Under the pieces are notes generated by a model, which searched no databases, was not told the origin of the DNA, and worked only from the letters and a program-made list of their open reading frames with translations. The translations under genes were made by a program, and so were the position numbers. 10,795 nt of DNA from CAZEPT01 sp964514225 (lineage in GTDB: Bacteria > Patescibacteriota > Minisyncoccia > Phycocordibacterales > UBA9973), in NCBI GenBank assembly GCA_964514225.1, contig CAZEPT010000024.1:1-10795 (forward strand), in the 5' to 3' direction. Below, piece by piece: positions 4,956 through 10,795 of the stretch (the first letter of the stretch is position 1; the number at the start of each line of letters is the position of its first letter).

Positions 4956-6663
4956 GAGCGGAGGACGTTTTTTAGTACTCATTGCCGGTATTATTTTGAT
5001 CGGTCTTTTGACGATCATCCAGCTGTTTCGAGTACAAGTAGTCTATGCAAAGAAATATAATACTAAAGCGCTCGGGCAATATGTCGACACCACTGCTCGT
5101 CCGTTCGAGCGAGGAACTATTTATTTTAGTCAAAAAGATGGAACTCTGATTTCAGCTGCAACTGTCGCAACAGGCTATAAATTGACGGTCAATCCACCTC
5201 TCATTAAAGACCCTGAAGCACTCTACCGAGATCTTGGACAATACAGTGCATTTACGAAAGAGGAATTTATGGAGCGAGTTTTAAAAAAAGGAGATACCTA
5301 TGAGGAGCTCGCCCTTCGTCTGACACTTGTTCAAGCAAATGAGATTAAGGCAAAAAAGATCCAAGGAGTGACGCTCTATCCTGAAAGTTGGAGAAACTAT
5401 CCAGGTGGACGACTCGCGTCCCAAGTTCTTGGTTTTATTGGATTTAAGGGCGATACGCTTTCTGGGCAATACGGGCTTGAGCGCCAGTACAACGATATAT
5501 TATCTCCTCGCTCATCATCGCCGTTTGTAAACTTCTTCGCAGAAGTATTTTCAAATATTGATACTGATGAAAAACAGAATAATGCAAAAATAGGAAACAT
5601 CGTCACAACGATCGAACCAACTGTTCAAGGGTACTTAGAAAAATCCTTGGCTGACTTGAGAGCTGAGTGGGGAAGCGAATCCGTGGGGGGTATCATTATG
5701 GATCCGAATACCGGTGAGATTATTGCCCTTGCGAATTTACCTGACTTTGATCCAAATCAATTCAATAAAGAGAAAAATTCAAAAGTATTCACCAATGCTA
5801 TTGTTGAGAGTGTTTTTGAAATTGGATCAGTTGTTAAGATTTTAACCATGACATCAGGCTTGGACGCGGGTGTGGTCACTCCTGATACGCACTATACTGA
5901 TACGGGAATCGTTAAGCTCAACACAGAGAGTATTTATAATGCGAGAAAAAAGAGCTATGGTTATGTCTCGATGCAGGAAGTTCTCGACAAATCGCTTAAT
6001 ACCGGTGCAACATTCGTTATGCAACAGCTCGGGTATAAGCAATTTCGAGAATATTTTTATAAATTTGGCATGAAAGAAAAAACTGGAGTTGACCTCCCTA
6101 ATGAAGTTTCAAATATGGTCAAGAATCTGGAGAGTCCTCGCGAGCTCGAATATGCCACGGCTTCTTTCGGGCAAGGAATTGCTCTGACGCCTGTCTCTGC
6201 TATCCGGGCATTTTCTGCTGTTGCAAATGGTGGGTATTTAGTTAATCCTCATATTGTTAAAAAAATCCAATACGAAGATGGAACAGAAACTATAATTCCT
6301 ATCGAAAAAGGTGAACAAATTCTTAAGCCTGAAACATCGGCGCGTATTGCGGGGATGCTCAGAAAAGTAGTTGACGGTGCGCTTCTCTCTGGAAGTGTGA
6401 AGCTTCAGAACCATACTGCCGCTGCAAAGACTGGTACGGCTGAGATTGCCGATGCTCATGGAGGGTATATTGAAAACGTGTATCTCCATACGATGATTAG
6501 CTACTTCCCCGCATATGATGCGCGCTATATCGTTTTTATATACAATATGAAACCGAACGCTGATGATTTTGCAGCTCAGACACTTGCTCCGACTGCTATG
6601 GATATTGGGCAATTTTTGATGACCTACTACAATGTCCCTGGTGATCGTGATATTAAGAGATAA
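4897..6663 (+). CDS. ftsI: Penicillin-binding protein, class B transpeptidase (FtsI/PBP2 type)
   Basis: A membrane-anchored DD-transpeptidase that cross-links peptidoglycan peptides, probably at the septum given its dcw position. The 588 residues have one transmembrane helix (about 24-44), a PBP dimerisation domain (about 65-225, including RPFERGTIYF and QYGLERQYND), and a C-terminal transpeptidase domain. All three active-site motifs are present: SVVK (serine 311, lysine 314), SLN (366-368) and KTGT (511-514), so it should be active and beta-lactam-sensitive in principle. The ATG at 4897 lies within the upstream gene; a TTG at 4915 is an alternative that would still keep the membrane helix. 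The next gene follows after 17 bases. Confidence 0.92.
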   Translation: MNHKKGLHSQIQEIKGTDSKSGGRFLVLIAGIILIGLLTIIQLFRVQVVYAKKYNTKALGQYVDTTARPFERGTIYFSQKDGTLISAATVATGYKLTVNPPLIKDPEALYRDLGQYSAFTKEEFMERVLKKGDTYEELALRLTLVQANEIKAKKIQGVTLYPESWRNYPGGRLASQVLGFIGFKGDTLSGQYGLERQYNDILSPRSSSPFVNFFAEVFSNIDTDEKQNNAKIGNIVTTIEPTVQGYLEKSLADLRAEWGSESVGGIIMDPNTGEIIALANLPDFDPNQFNKEKNSKVFTNAIVESVFEIGSVVKILTMTSGLDAGVVTPDTHYTDTGIVKLNTESIYNARKKSYGYVSMQEVLDKSLNTGATFVMQQLGYKQFREYFYKFGMKEKTGVDLPNEVSNMVKNLESPRELEYATASFGQGIALTPVSAIRAFSAVANGGYLVNPHIVKKIQYEDGTETIIPIEKGEQILKPETSARIAGMLRKVVDGALLSGSVKLQNHTAAAKTGTAEIADAHGGYIENVYLHTMISYFPAYDARYIVFIYNMKPNADDFAAQTLAPTAMDIGQFLMTYYNVPGDRDIKR

Positions 6664-6680
6664 TATACTTATTTTTATAT

Positions 6681-7958
6681 ATGAAAGAAATTTTTAAGAA
6701 ATGTATCGTTATAGTGCTTACGCTTGAGGCGAAGCTTGCACTCCGACTAAAAAAGCCAACTATTATTGCTGTAACCGGATCTGTCGGGAAGACAACAACG
6801 AAAGATGCTATGTATAAAATTCTCTCACCCCACGTATCTGTCAGAAAGACTCAAAAGAGCTACAATAGTGATTTCGGCATCCCGCTGTCTATATTAAATC
6901 TTCCGAACATGTGGGGAAATATTTTTGGCTGGCTAAATAACATGACTACTGGCTTCGGTGAACTCTTCAATAAAGACTTTCCAAAGTATCTCATTTTGGA
7001 GATTGGTGCTGATCATCCTGGAGATATTTCTAAACCAGCAAGCTGGATTAAGCCAAAGTATTCTGTATTTACTCGGTTGCCTGAAGTTCCTGTCCATATT
7101 GAATTTTTTGAGAGTAAAGAACAGGTTATCAAAGAAAAACAATCGCTTGCTCTTCACACAAGGAAGGATGGTGTTCTTGTTTTGAATCACGATGACCCGC
7201 TCGTACTTGCTATGGCGGAGAAATTTTCTCAAAAGTCAGTGACGTATGGGACGCATGCTGATGCAACACTCTCACTGTCTGAATTTCATATAGAAAAAAA
7301 ACAGGGTGGGATTTTTGGTTCAGGTGTACTCATCTACGGTGATAAGTTATATTCATTTTCTCTTCCCCGAGTTATTGCTGAAACACATATCTTAGGAGCG
7401 CTTCCTGGAATACTTATTATGCTTGAAGAAGGATTTACTTTTGAAAAAGCGGTACTTGGACTAGAGAATCTTGAAGCGACCCATGGACGTCTGTCAGTTT
7501 TGAAAGGTCTACAAGGTAGCATTTTAATTGATGATACGTACAACTCATCACCAGTGGCTGTCGTAAATGCACTAGAGACACTCAAATCATTTCCTGAAGC
7601 AAAGCGCAAGATAGCAGTTTTAGGGGATATGATGGAGCTCGGAATCTATGCTGAAGAAGAGCATCGCAAGATCGGTCAGTTTGCTCCATCGTGCGTTGAC
7701 GTCTTGATTACGATTGGACCTCGATCAAAATTTACCCATGAAGAAGCTACCAAGGCTGGTGTTCGTGAGTCGCGGTGGTTTGATACGAGCCAGCATGCCG
7801 GTGAATTTATTAAGGACTTCCTCAAAACTGGCGACCACGTCCTTTTCAAAGGCTCACAATCGATTCGTGTCGAGCGAGCACTCAAAATGTGCGTAGCAGA
7901 TGAATCAGATATCGAGAAGTATTTAGTCAGACAAGATAAAGAGTGGCTCAAACGATAG
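6681..7958 (+). CDS. murF: MurF-type UDP-N-acetylmuramoyl-tripeptide--D-alanyl-D-alanine ligase, lacking the usual N-terminal domain
   Basis: An ATP-dependent Mur ligase, probably adding D-Ala-D-Ala to the UDP-MurNAc-tripeptide. Of 425 residues, the P-loop TGSVGKTT lies at 32-39 and the central ATPase domain follows, with EIGADHPGDI (107-116). Then come the C-terminal ligase domain features HGRLSVLKG (268-276), ILIDDTYNSSPVAVVNAL (281-298), VLGDMMELG (313-321) and VLFKGSQSIRVE (387-398), the last three being MurF-like. In classical MurF a substrate-binding domain of about 80-100 residues precedes the P-loop; here only about 30 residues do, with a short hydrophobic helix (8-22). MurF is preferred over MurE or MurD on the DDTYN and GDMMELG motifs. 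A TATACT at 6664-6669, 11 bases before the ATG, may give an internal promoter. Confidence 0.85.
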   Translation: MKEIFKKCIVIVLTLEAKLALRLKKPTIIAVTGSVGKTTTKDAMYKILSPHVSVRKTQKSYNSDFGIPLSILNLPNMWGNIFGWLNNMTTGFGELFNKDFPKYLILEIGADHPGDISKPASWIKPKYSVFTRLPEVPVHIEFFESKEQVIKEKQSLALHTRKDGVLVLNHDDPLVLAMAEKFSQKSVTYGTHADATLSLSEFHIEKKQGGIFGSGVLIYGDKLYSFSLPRVIAETHILGALPGILIMLEEGFTFEKAVLGLENLEATHGRLSVLKGLQGSILIDDTYNSSPVAVVNALETLKSFPEAKRKIAVLGDMMELGIYAEEEHRKIGQFAPSCVDVLITIGPRSKFTHEEATKAGVRESRWFDTSQHAGEFIKDFLKTGDHVLFKGSQSIRVERALKMCVADESDIEKYLVRQDKEWLKR

Positions 7959-7959
7959 T

Positions 7960-8085
7960 ATGAAAAATAATTCCAAAGAAAATAAAAAAGAATCTTCTCA
8001 AAAAGAAAAAGTCCCGGCTGGTTTTGAGGATTTACTCTCTCGTGCTTTTGAAGATAGGATCGAGCAAGAGGAAAAGAAAAAATAA
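7960..8085 (+). CDS. 41-residue charged small protein between murF and smr
   Basis: An ATG one base after the murF stop opens 41 codons ending in TAA at 8083-8085, five bases before the Smr gene. The peptide has a lysine-, asparagine- and serine-rich disordered N-terminus (MKNNSKENKKESSQKEK), then VPAGFEDLLSRAFEDRIEQE, which could form an amphipathic helix, and a KKK end. No membrane segment and no recognised family. Tight packing with 1-base and 5-base spacings is the main support; no Shine-Dalgarno is visible. It could be a real microprotein or a spacer translated by chance. Confidence 0.5.
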   Translation: MKNNSKENKKESSQKEKVPAGFEDLLSRAFEDRIEQEEKKK

Positions 8086-8090
8086 TTTTA

Positions 8091-8354
8091 ATGAATAAAT
8101 ACGAACAAATACCTGACTACACGATAGATCTCCATGGTTACACTACTTATATGGCTGAGAAAGAAATAGCTCGTCTCATGAAGAATACTCAGTATAAGCA
8201 TATTCGTGTGATTACAGGTACTGGTGCAAGTCGTGGAGGTACGCCGGTGTTGCGGGACCATATCAAAAGATACTTATCCGGAAGAGGCGTTCGTTTCAAT
8301 AGAGCTAAACAAGAACACGGAGGTGATGGTGTTCTTGAAGTATTTTTGAAATAG
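8091..8354 (+). CDS. Smr-domain protein
   Basis: An 87-residue stand-alone Smr domain (MutS2 C-terminal type). Diagnostic motifs are visible: DLHG (13-16) near the N-terminus, the core VITGTGASRGGTPVLRDHIKRYL (40-62) matching the family's TGxGxxSxxGxxxLR pattern, and GGDGVLEVFL (77-86) at the end. Stand-alone Smr proteins bind or nick nucleic acids; SmrB and MutS2-linked Smr domains act in ribosome rescue and mRNA cleavage, but which role applies here is unknown. It is last in the mraZ operon direction. Its stop lies seven bases from the end of the convergent cupin gene with no terminator between, so the two transcripts should overlap. Confidence 0.88.
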   Translation: MNKYEQIPDYTIDLHGYTTYMAEKEIARLMKNTQYKHIRVITGTGASRGGTPVLRDHIKRYLSGRGVRFNRAKQEHGGDGVLEVFLK

Positions 8355-8361
8355 AAGATTA

Positions 8362-8760
8362 TTATTCAGTCGTCACGCCGTCGTATTCTTCGTTATCACT
8401 CTCCGCTTCTTCTTTTGTTTTGTGAATGATTCCATTCTGGTGATGAGGTGGAGCATAGATAGTGTAGAGTTTTAAGAATTCAGTTGAACTCGTGTTGGTG
8501 ATATTATGCTTTGCCCCAGCAGGTACGATGATTGCGTCACCATCTGTGACTTCATACACATTGTCATCGATAACACACATACCCACACCTTTCTCAAAGC
8601 GGAAAAATTGGTCGTTTTCAGTGTGTGTTTCAAATCCGATTTCTTCATTAGGTTTAAGTGTCATCAAGACTAACTGCAAGTGAGAACTTGTGTACTCAAC
8701 TTTTCTAAAGTAGTCATTTTCGACCGTACTTTTTTCTATATTTTTGTGGTATCCTTTCAT
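8362..8760 (-). CDS. Single-domain cupin protein
   Basis: A 132-residue cytosolic cupin. Cupin motif 1 region: IGFETHTENDQFFRFEKG (41-58), with histidine 46, glutamate 48 and glutamine 51 as candidate metal ligands. Motif 2: GDAIIVPAGAKHN (74-86), with histidine 85. The tail LYTIYAPPHHQNGIIHKTKEEAE matches a widespread bacterial cupin family related to mannose-6-phosphate isomerase-type cupins. The substrate is unknown; the family is often annotated only as cupin-domain protein. The start at 8760 has a minus-strand TATACT box ending six bases upstream, so its mRNA may be leaderless. The C-terminus is acidic (ESDNEEYDGVTTE). Confidence 0.88.
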   Translation of the reverse strand: MKGYHKNIEKSTVENDYFRKVEYTSSHLQLVLMTLKPNEEIGFETHTENDQFFRFEKGVGMCVIDDNVYEVTDGDAIIVPAGAKHNITNTSSTEFLKLYTIYAPPHHQNGIIHKTKEEAESDNEEYDGVTTE

Positions 8761-8766
8761 GCCTTA

Positions 8767-8772
8767 AGTATA
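8767..8772 (-). promoter_or_regulatory. Minus-strand -10 box of the cupin gene
   Basis: TATACT on the minus strand, six bases before the cupin ATG, which predicts a leaderless transcript. No good -35 box is visible at 16-18 bases. Confidence 0.4.
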
Positions 8773-8794
8773 TCCTTTTTTATGTGTTTTTTGC

Positions 8795-8800
8795 TATACT
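8795..8800 (+). promoter_or_regulatory. Extended -10 promoter of the VF530-family gene
   Basis: TGC followed by TATACT, ten bases before the ATG at 8811, with no convincing -35. It diverges from the cupin -10 box 22 bases to the left; the two share the same hexamer in opposite orientation. Confidence 0.5.
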
Positions 8801-8810
8801 TTCCGTATAT

Positions 8811-9041
8811 ATGGCTGACGCTCATCCGAATAATCCACTTCAGAATAAAACTCTCGCTCATATTCTAGAGGGTCTGGTTGAATGTTATGGTTGGGAAGAA
8901 CTTGCCCGGAAAATTAAAATTAATTGCTTTAAAAATGATCCGAGTATCAAATCCACCCTTACTTTTCTACGCAAAACGCCGTGGGCACGGGACAAGGTCG
9001 AGTCACTCTATCTCTATGCTAAGAGGACGGGGAAGCTCTAA
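8811..9041 (+). CDS. VF530-family (DUF2132) small DNA-binding-like protein
   Basis: A 76-residue protein with the hallmark VF530 sequence: NNPLQNKTLAHILEGLVE (7-24), YGWEELARKIKINCFKNDPS (26-45), and SIKSTLTFLRKTPWARDKVESLYL (45-68). The Vibrio fischeri founder was solved structurally and suggested to bind DNA; the cellular role is unknown. The start at 8811 matches family N-termini; the in-frame ATG at 8784 would add nine residues encoded by the promoter. It probably forms an operon with the GIY-YIG gene, whose ATG shares one base with its stop. Confidence 0.9.
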   Translation: MADAHPNNPLQNKTLAHILEGLVECYGWEELARKIKINCFKNDPSIKSTLTFLRKTPWARDKVESLYLYAKRTGKL

Positions 9042-9292
9042 TGTACTACGTTTATATTCTTTTGTGTGCCGACCAGACGCTTTATACAGGGATTACGACT
9101 GATTTAGATAGGCGTACAAAAGAGCACAATAGTGCAGTACTCGGTGCGAAGTATACTTCAGTAAGAAGGCCTGTTTCTCTTGTCTATTCAAAAATATATA
9201 AAAATAGGTCCGAAGCTTCGAAGGAGGAAGCGAGGATAAAAAAACTTACGAAACAAGAGAAGCTCAAGCTCACAAAAGAAGCTCATTTGTAA
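9041..9292 (+). CDS. GIY-YIG domain protein, UPF0213/YhbQ-like
   Basis: An 83-residue single GIY-YIG nuclease domain. YVY (3-5) and YTG (15-17) form the two halves of the GIY-YIG motif, followed by DLDRRTKEHN (21-30) with the conserved arginine and histidine, GAKYTSVRRPVSLVYS (35-50), and the glutamate-containing helix SEASKEEARIKKLT (57-70). This is the YhbQ type, small proteins reported to cut DNA in E. coli, whose physiological role is unsettled. A GGGGAAG stretch about seven bases upstream is a plausible Shine-Dalgarno, and the TAATG overlap with the preceding gene suggests coupling. Confidence 0.92.
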   Translation: MYYVYILLCADQTLYTGITTDLDRRTKEHNSAVLGAKYTSVRRPVSLVYSKIYKNRSEASKEEARIKKLTKQEKLKLTKEAHL

Positions 9293-9315
9293 TTCTGTCT
9301 CATGAAAAGTATAAT
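9287..9315 (+). promoter_or_regulatory. Promoter of the gene at 9322, leaderless
   Basis: -35 TTGTAA (9287-9292), which overlaps the GIY-YIG stop codon, a 17-base spacer, and perfect -10 TATAAT (9310-9315). The ATG at 9322 follows after six bases, the distance at which transcription normally starts. Confidence 0.6.
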
Positions 9316-9321
9316 AACATT

Positions 9322-9825
9322 ATGAATAAACAAAAAGCATCTATAATTGGACTCGTTGTTATTGCCGTTATTGTTGGTGGATTTTGGTATGCAAAAAATA
9401 AAAATATCGCACTCCCTAAGCAGAACATAGAAGTTCCAGCAAATTTATATTATGATACGACTTGGACATCAACGTATATCACTGCTGAAACATGGCCACC
9501 TGTGGTCACCTTTGAAGCTGGTCAATTTAGTTGTGTGGAATCAGGAGACGTAGTCATGCCACAGGGTAAGACCACTCAAAAATCTATTGATGGAAAACCC
9601 TACTGTGTCACAGTATCAAGTGAAGGTGCTGCAGGAAGCGTCTATCTGACGTATACATATAAAACACTCGGCGGTGATGGTATCGTCGCTCAGGCAACAT
9701 TTACGATAAAAGAAGTACAGTGCGTGAACTATGATGACCCAGAAAAAACAGCCTGCCAAACAGAACGAGATCTTTTTGATATCGATATACTCGCGCATAA
9801 AGCGATAGAGAATAGTATTGAATAA
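9322..9825 (+). CDS. Membrane-anchored four-cysteine protein of unknown function
   Basis: 167 residues: a short basic N-terminus, one hydrophobic helix (about 7-23, IIGLVVIAVIVGGFWYA) acting as signal anchor, then an extracytoplasmic domain. It contains four cysteines (71, 95, 134, 145) that could form two disulfides. Recognisable segments are TWPPVVTFEAGQFSC, GKPYCVTVSSEGAAGSVYLTYTY and VQCVNYDDPEKTAC. I recall similar uncharacterised proteins from Parcubacteria genomes, but from memory only. The strands and the SEGAAGS turn suggest a small beta-rich domain. It is a single gene with its own leaderless-type promoter and a strong terminator. No enzymatic motif is seen. Confidence 0.8.
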   Translation: MNKQKASIIGLVVIAVIVGGFWYAKNKNIALPKQNIEVPANLYYDTTWTSTYITAETWPPVVTFEAGQFSCVESGDVVMPQGKTTQKSIDGKPYCVTVSSEGAAGSVYLTYTYKTLGGDGIVAQATFTIKEVQCVNYDDPEKTACQTERDLFDIDILAHKAIENSIE

Positions 9826-9848
9826 ATTCAAATTATAAAAAATAATAC

Positions 9849-9884
9849 AAAACAACGGGAGGCCAAACGCCTCCCGTTGTTTTT
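9849..9884. terminator. Strong bidirectional terminator
   Basis: A perfect 15-base-pair stem (9849-9863 with 9869-9883) around CAACGGGAGGC with a five-base CAAAC loop. The arms begin with AAAA and end with TTTT, so it can stop transcription from both the gene at 9322 and the convergent minus-strand gene. Confidence 0.9.
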
Positions 9885-9894
9885 AAATGTATTT

Positions 9895-9913
9895 TTATTT
9901 ACTATTTTCTATA
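9895..9913. repeat. 19-base direct repeat, copy 1, abutting a scaffold gap
   Basis: TTATTTACTATTTTCTATA is repeated exactly at 9957-9975. Copy 1 ends at the first N of the gap (9914). Confidence 0.9.
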
Positions 9914-9923
9914 NNNNNNNNNN
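9914..9923. other. Scaffold gap (10 N)
   Basis: Ten Ns between two copies of a 19-base direct repeat; the true length is unknown. Confidence 0.95.
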
Positions 9924-9956
9924 CAATATTTGTATAATATAGCACTTGGACTTAGC

Positions 9957-9975
9957 TTATTTACTATTTTCTATA
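9957..9975. repeat. 19-base direct repeat, copy 2
   Basis: Exact second copy of the 19-mer at 9895-9913, lying immediately after the stop codon of the minus-strand GerMN-type gene. Confidence 0.9.
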
Positions 9976-9976
9976 A

Positions 9977-10795
9977 CTAAAATTCTATCTTACCTTCTGG
10001 TGAATGAAGTTCAACTTTTTTGATGCTTGGGTATTGGGTCAATGTGTCTTCGAGTACGGACATCAAGTGCCCGCTTTGACAACTCGAAAGGGAAGTTAGT
10101 GGTGCGCCAGTCGGCGTTTTGTCGCTTGCGAGCATAACCTTGGCAATACCACCTACGATTGAGACAGATTGATAGGTGCCATATGCTTTAAGCTCGTCTC
10201 CAAAGAGTATCTTTAGTGATGCATCAGCCACGGTTGATGTTTTTGGCACAGAAAATGTTGCTTTATATGTCACAGTACAATCATTTTGTTCAACTGCTTG
10301 TTTGTCTTGAAGAAATATCGAAAGTTCCATTTGCTCAGGTGATGGCGCAGCAGTCGGATCGTACATAAGAGGAAGTTCATATATATCAATCGGCGGCAGA
10401 CCGGATGCATTGTCTTCAGTAAATACGACTTTGAGCTCCGTTCCAGATACGAGATCAATTATAGGATTTGTGAAGGTGACCATGAATGTCGTTTTCGTCG
10501 ACATCCAATTTTGTACAGGAACTGGTATTTGAGCACCAATCGGCTTCCATCCTTCTGCTGGAGACTTGTAATAGAGCCGCGCGCTTCCTGCTTGTCCTTC
10601 AAACATGAGCCATGAGCATCCGAGTGTATTCATGTTTGTGTTATCAACTACTCCACTAATCGTCNNNNNNNNNNGTTCACTGAGTGAGAGAGAATGGTCA
10701 GTCCGCAAGTGCCATTCGGGACGACAGTTACATTTTGAGTCGGGGTTGGAGTTGGTATGCTGGTGGTAGGATCAGTTTTCTTTTTTGGATCAAAC
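9977..10795 (-). CDS. Surface protein with Gmad2-like and GerMN-like domains (5' end outside window, interrupted by a gap)
   Basis: The minus strand is open from the right edge (10794) to the gap in one frame and from the gap to TAG at 9977 in another. Together they read as one protein. From the N-terminal side: a lysine/proline/threonine linker (KKKTDPTTSIPTPTPTQ); NGTCGLTILSHSVN before the gap; TISGVVDNTN and LGCSWLMFEGQAGSARLYY after it, which resembles a Gmad2 immunoglobulin-like domain; then MELSIFLQDKQAV, ATFSVPKTSTVADASLKILFG and a C-terminal stretch ending KKVELHSPEGKIEF, which resemble a GerMN domain. Both domains were named from spore germination proteins but occur widely in non-spore-forming bacteria as extracytoplasmic modules. 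The function is unknown. Joining in frame needs a gap of 3k+2 bases, so ten Ns would be a frameshift; a placeholder length is more likely than a pseudogene. Confidence 0.7.
10665..10674. other. Scaffold gap (10 N) inside a coding region
   Basis: Ten Ns within the Gmad2-like domain. The flanking frames are 10794-10675 and 10664-9977. Confidence 0.95.

Noticed and set aside
8784..8810. Longer start for the VF530-family gene
   Set aside because: The extra nine codons cover the extended -10 box; family members start as at 8811.
8680..8868. Plus-strand ORF of 62 codons across the cupin and VF530 promoters
   Set aside because: It overlaps two well-supported genes and both divergent promoters, and it has no family features.
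9932..9937. TATAAT just after the second gap as a plus-strand promoter
   Set aside because: Any -35 would lie in or at the edge of the gap, and no plus-strand gene follows; the downstream gene is on the minus strand.
10675..10708. TTG start at 10708 for the GerMN-type gene, reading RTDHSLSLSE
   Set aside because: The other frame is open to the window edge with a proline/threonine linker and a cysteine segment that fits the domain; the apparent start comes from the wrong frame across a placeholder gap.
1..10795. CRISPR array, transposon, phage or defence system
   Set aside because: I saw no regularly spaced repeats with unique spacers, transposase or integrase motifs, or known defence domains; the lone GIY-YIG protein is of the housekeeping YhbQ type.
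1..10795. TGA recoded as glycine, as in some CPR lineages
   Set aside because: rsmH ends at TGA directly after its conserved C-terminal motif and in an ATGA overlap with the next gene, and no gene needs an in-frame TGA to stay open.

Overview
The window looks like a scaffold piece from a Patescibacteria/CPR genome, most likely a Parcubacteria-type lineage. The evidence is the AT-rich, tightly packed genes, a compact cell-wall cluster with divergent short enzymes, several small proteins of the kind common in that radiation, and standard stop usage: rsmH ends in TGA, which argues against the Absconditabacteria/Gracilibacteria code. Three runs of exactly ten Ns (224-233, 9914-9923, 10665-10674) are scaffold gaps, so the sequence probably comes from a metagenome assembly. 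The taxon is inferred from gene content only.

Layout, left to right. (1) The last 34 codons of greA (1-105), then 380 bases without a confident gene. This stretch holds two GC-rich terminator-like hairpins, a scaffold gap, a near-consensus promoter and a long perfect hairpin leader in front of a two-helix membrane protein of unknown function (488-1015). (2) lysS (1167-2627), flanked by degenerate 7-base repeats on both sides. (3) A minus-strand orphan small gene (2719-3000) between a bidirectional terminator and its own promoter. (4) A shortened division and cell wall (dcw) operon: mraZ, rsmH, an ftsL-like gene, ftsI and murF (3282-7958), continuing into an unlisted 41-codon ORF and an Smr-domain gene (to 8354). 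The mraZ promoter carries a 10-base-phased array of GTGGR boxes that fits MraZ autoregulation. (5) A minus-strand cupin gene (8362-8760), diverging from a VF530-family gene and a GIY-YIG gene (8811-9292). (6) A secreted or membrane-anchored four-cysteine protein (9322-9825). (7) Convergent to it, a partial minus-strand gene with Gmad2-like and GerMN-like domains (9977 to the right edge), interrupted by a scaffold gap.

The operon in (4) joins a transcriptional regulator (MraZ), 16S rRNA methylation (RsmH), septal peptidoglycan synthesis (FtsL-like, FtsI) and precursor synthesis (MurF). murE, mraY, murD, ftsW, murG and murC, which usually lie in or beside such clusters, are not in this window.

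Expression signals form a pattern. Several first-in-operon genes have a TATAMT -10 box ending only 6-11 bases before the ATG and no Shine-Dalgarno, which predicts leaderless or nearly leaderless mRNAs. At least two internal cistrons (rsmH and the GIY-YIG gene) do have purine-rich SD-like stretches.

I see no CRISPR array, tRNA, rRNA, insertion sequence or defence system. The most distinctive unexplained features are the 7-base-periodic intergenic tracts, which after greA and after lysS share the same stop / 5 bases / heptads / terminator layout, and the hairpin leader before the gene at 488.
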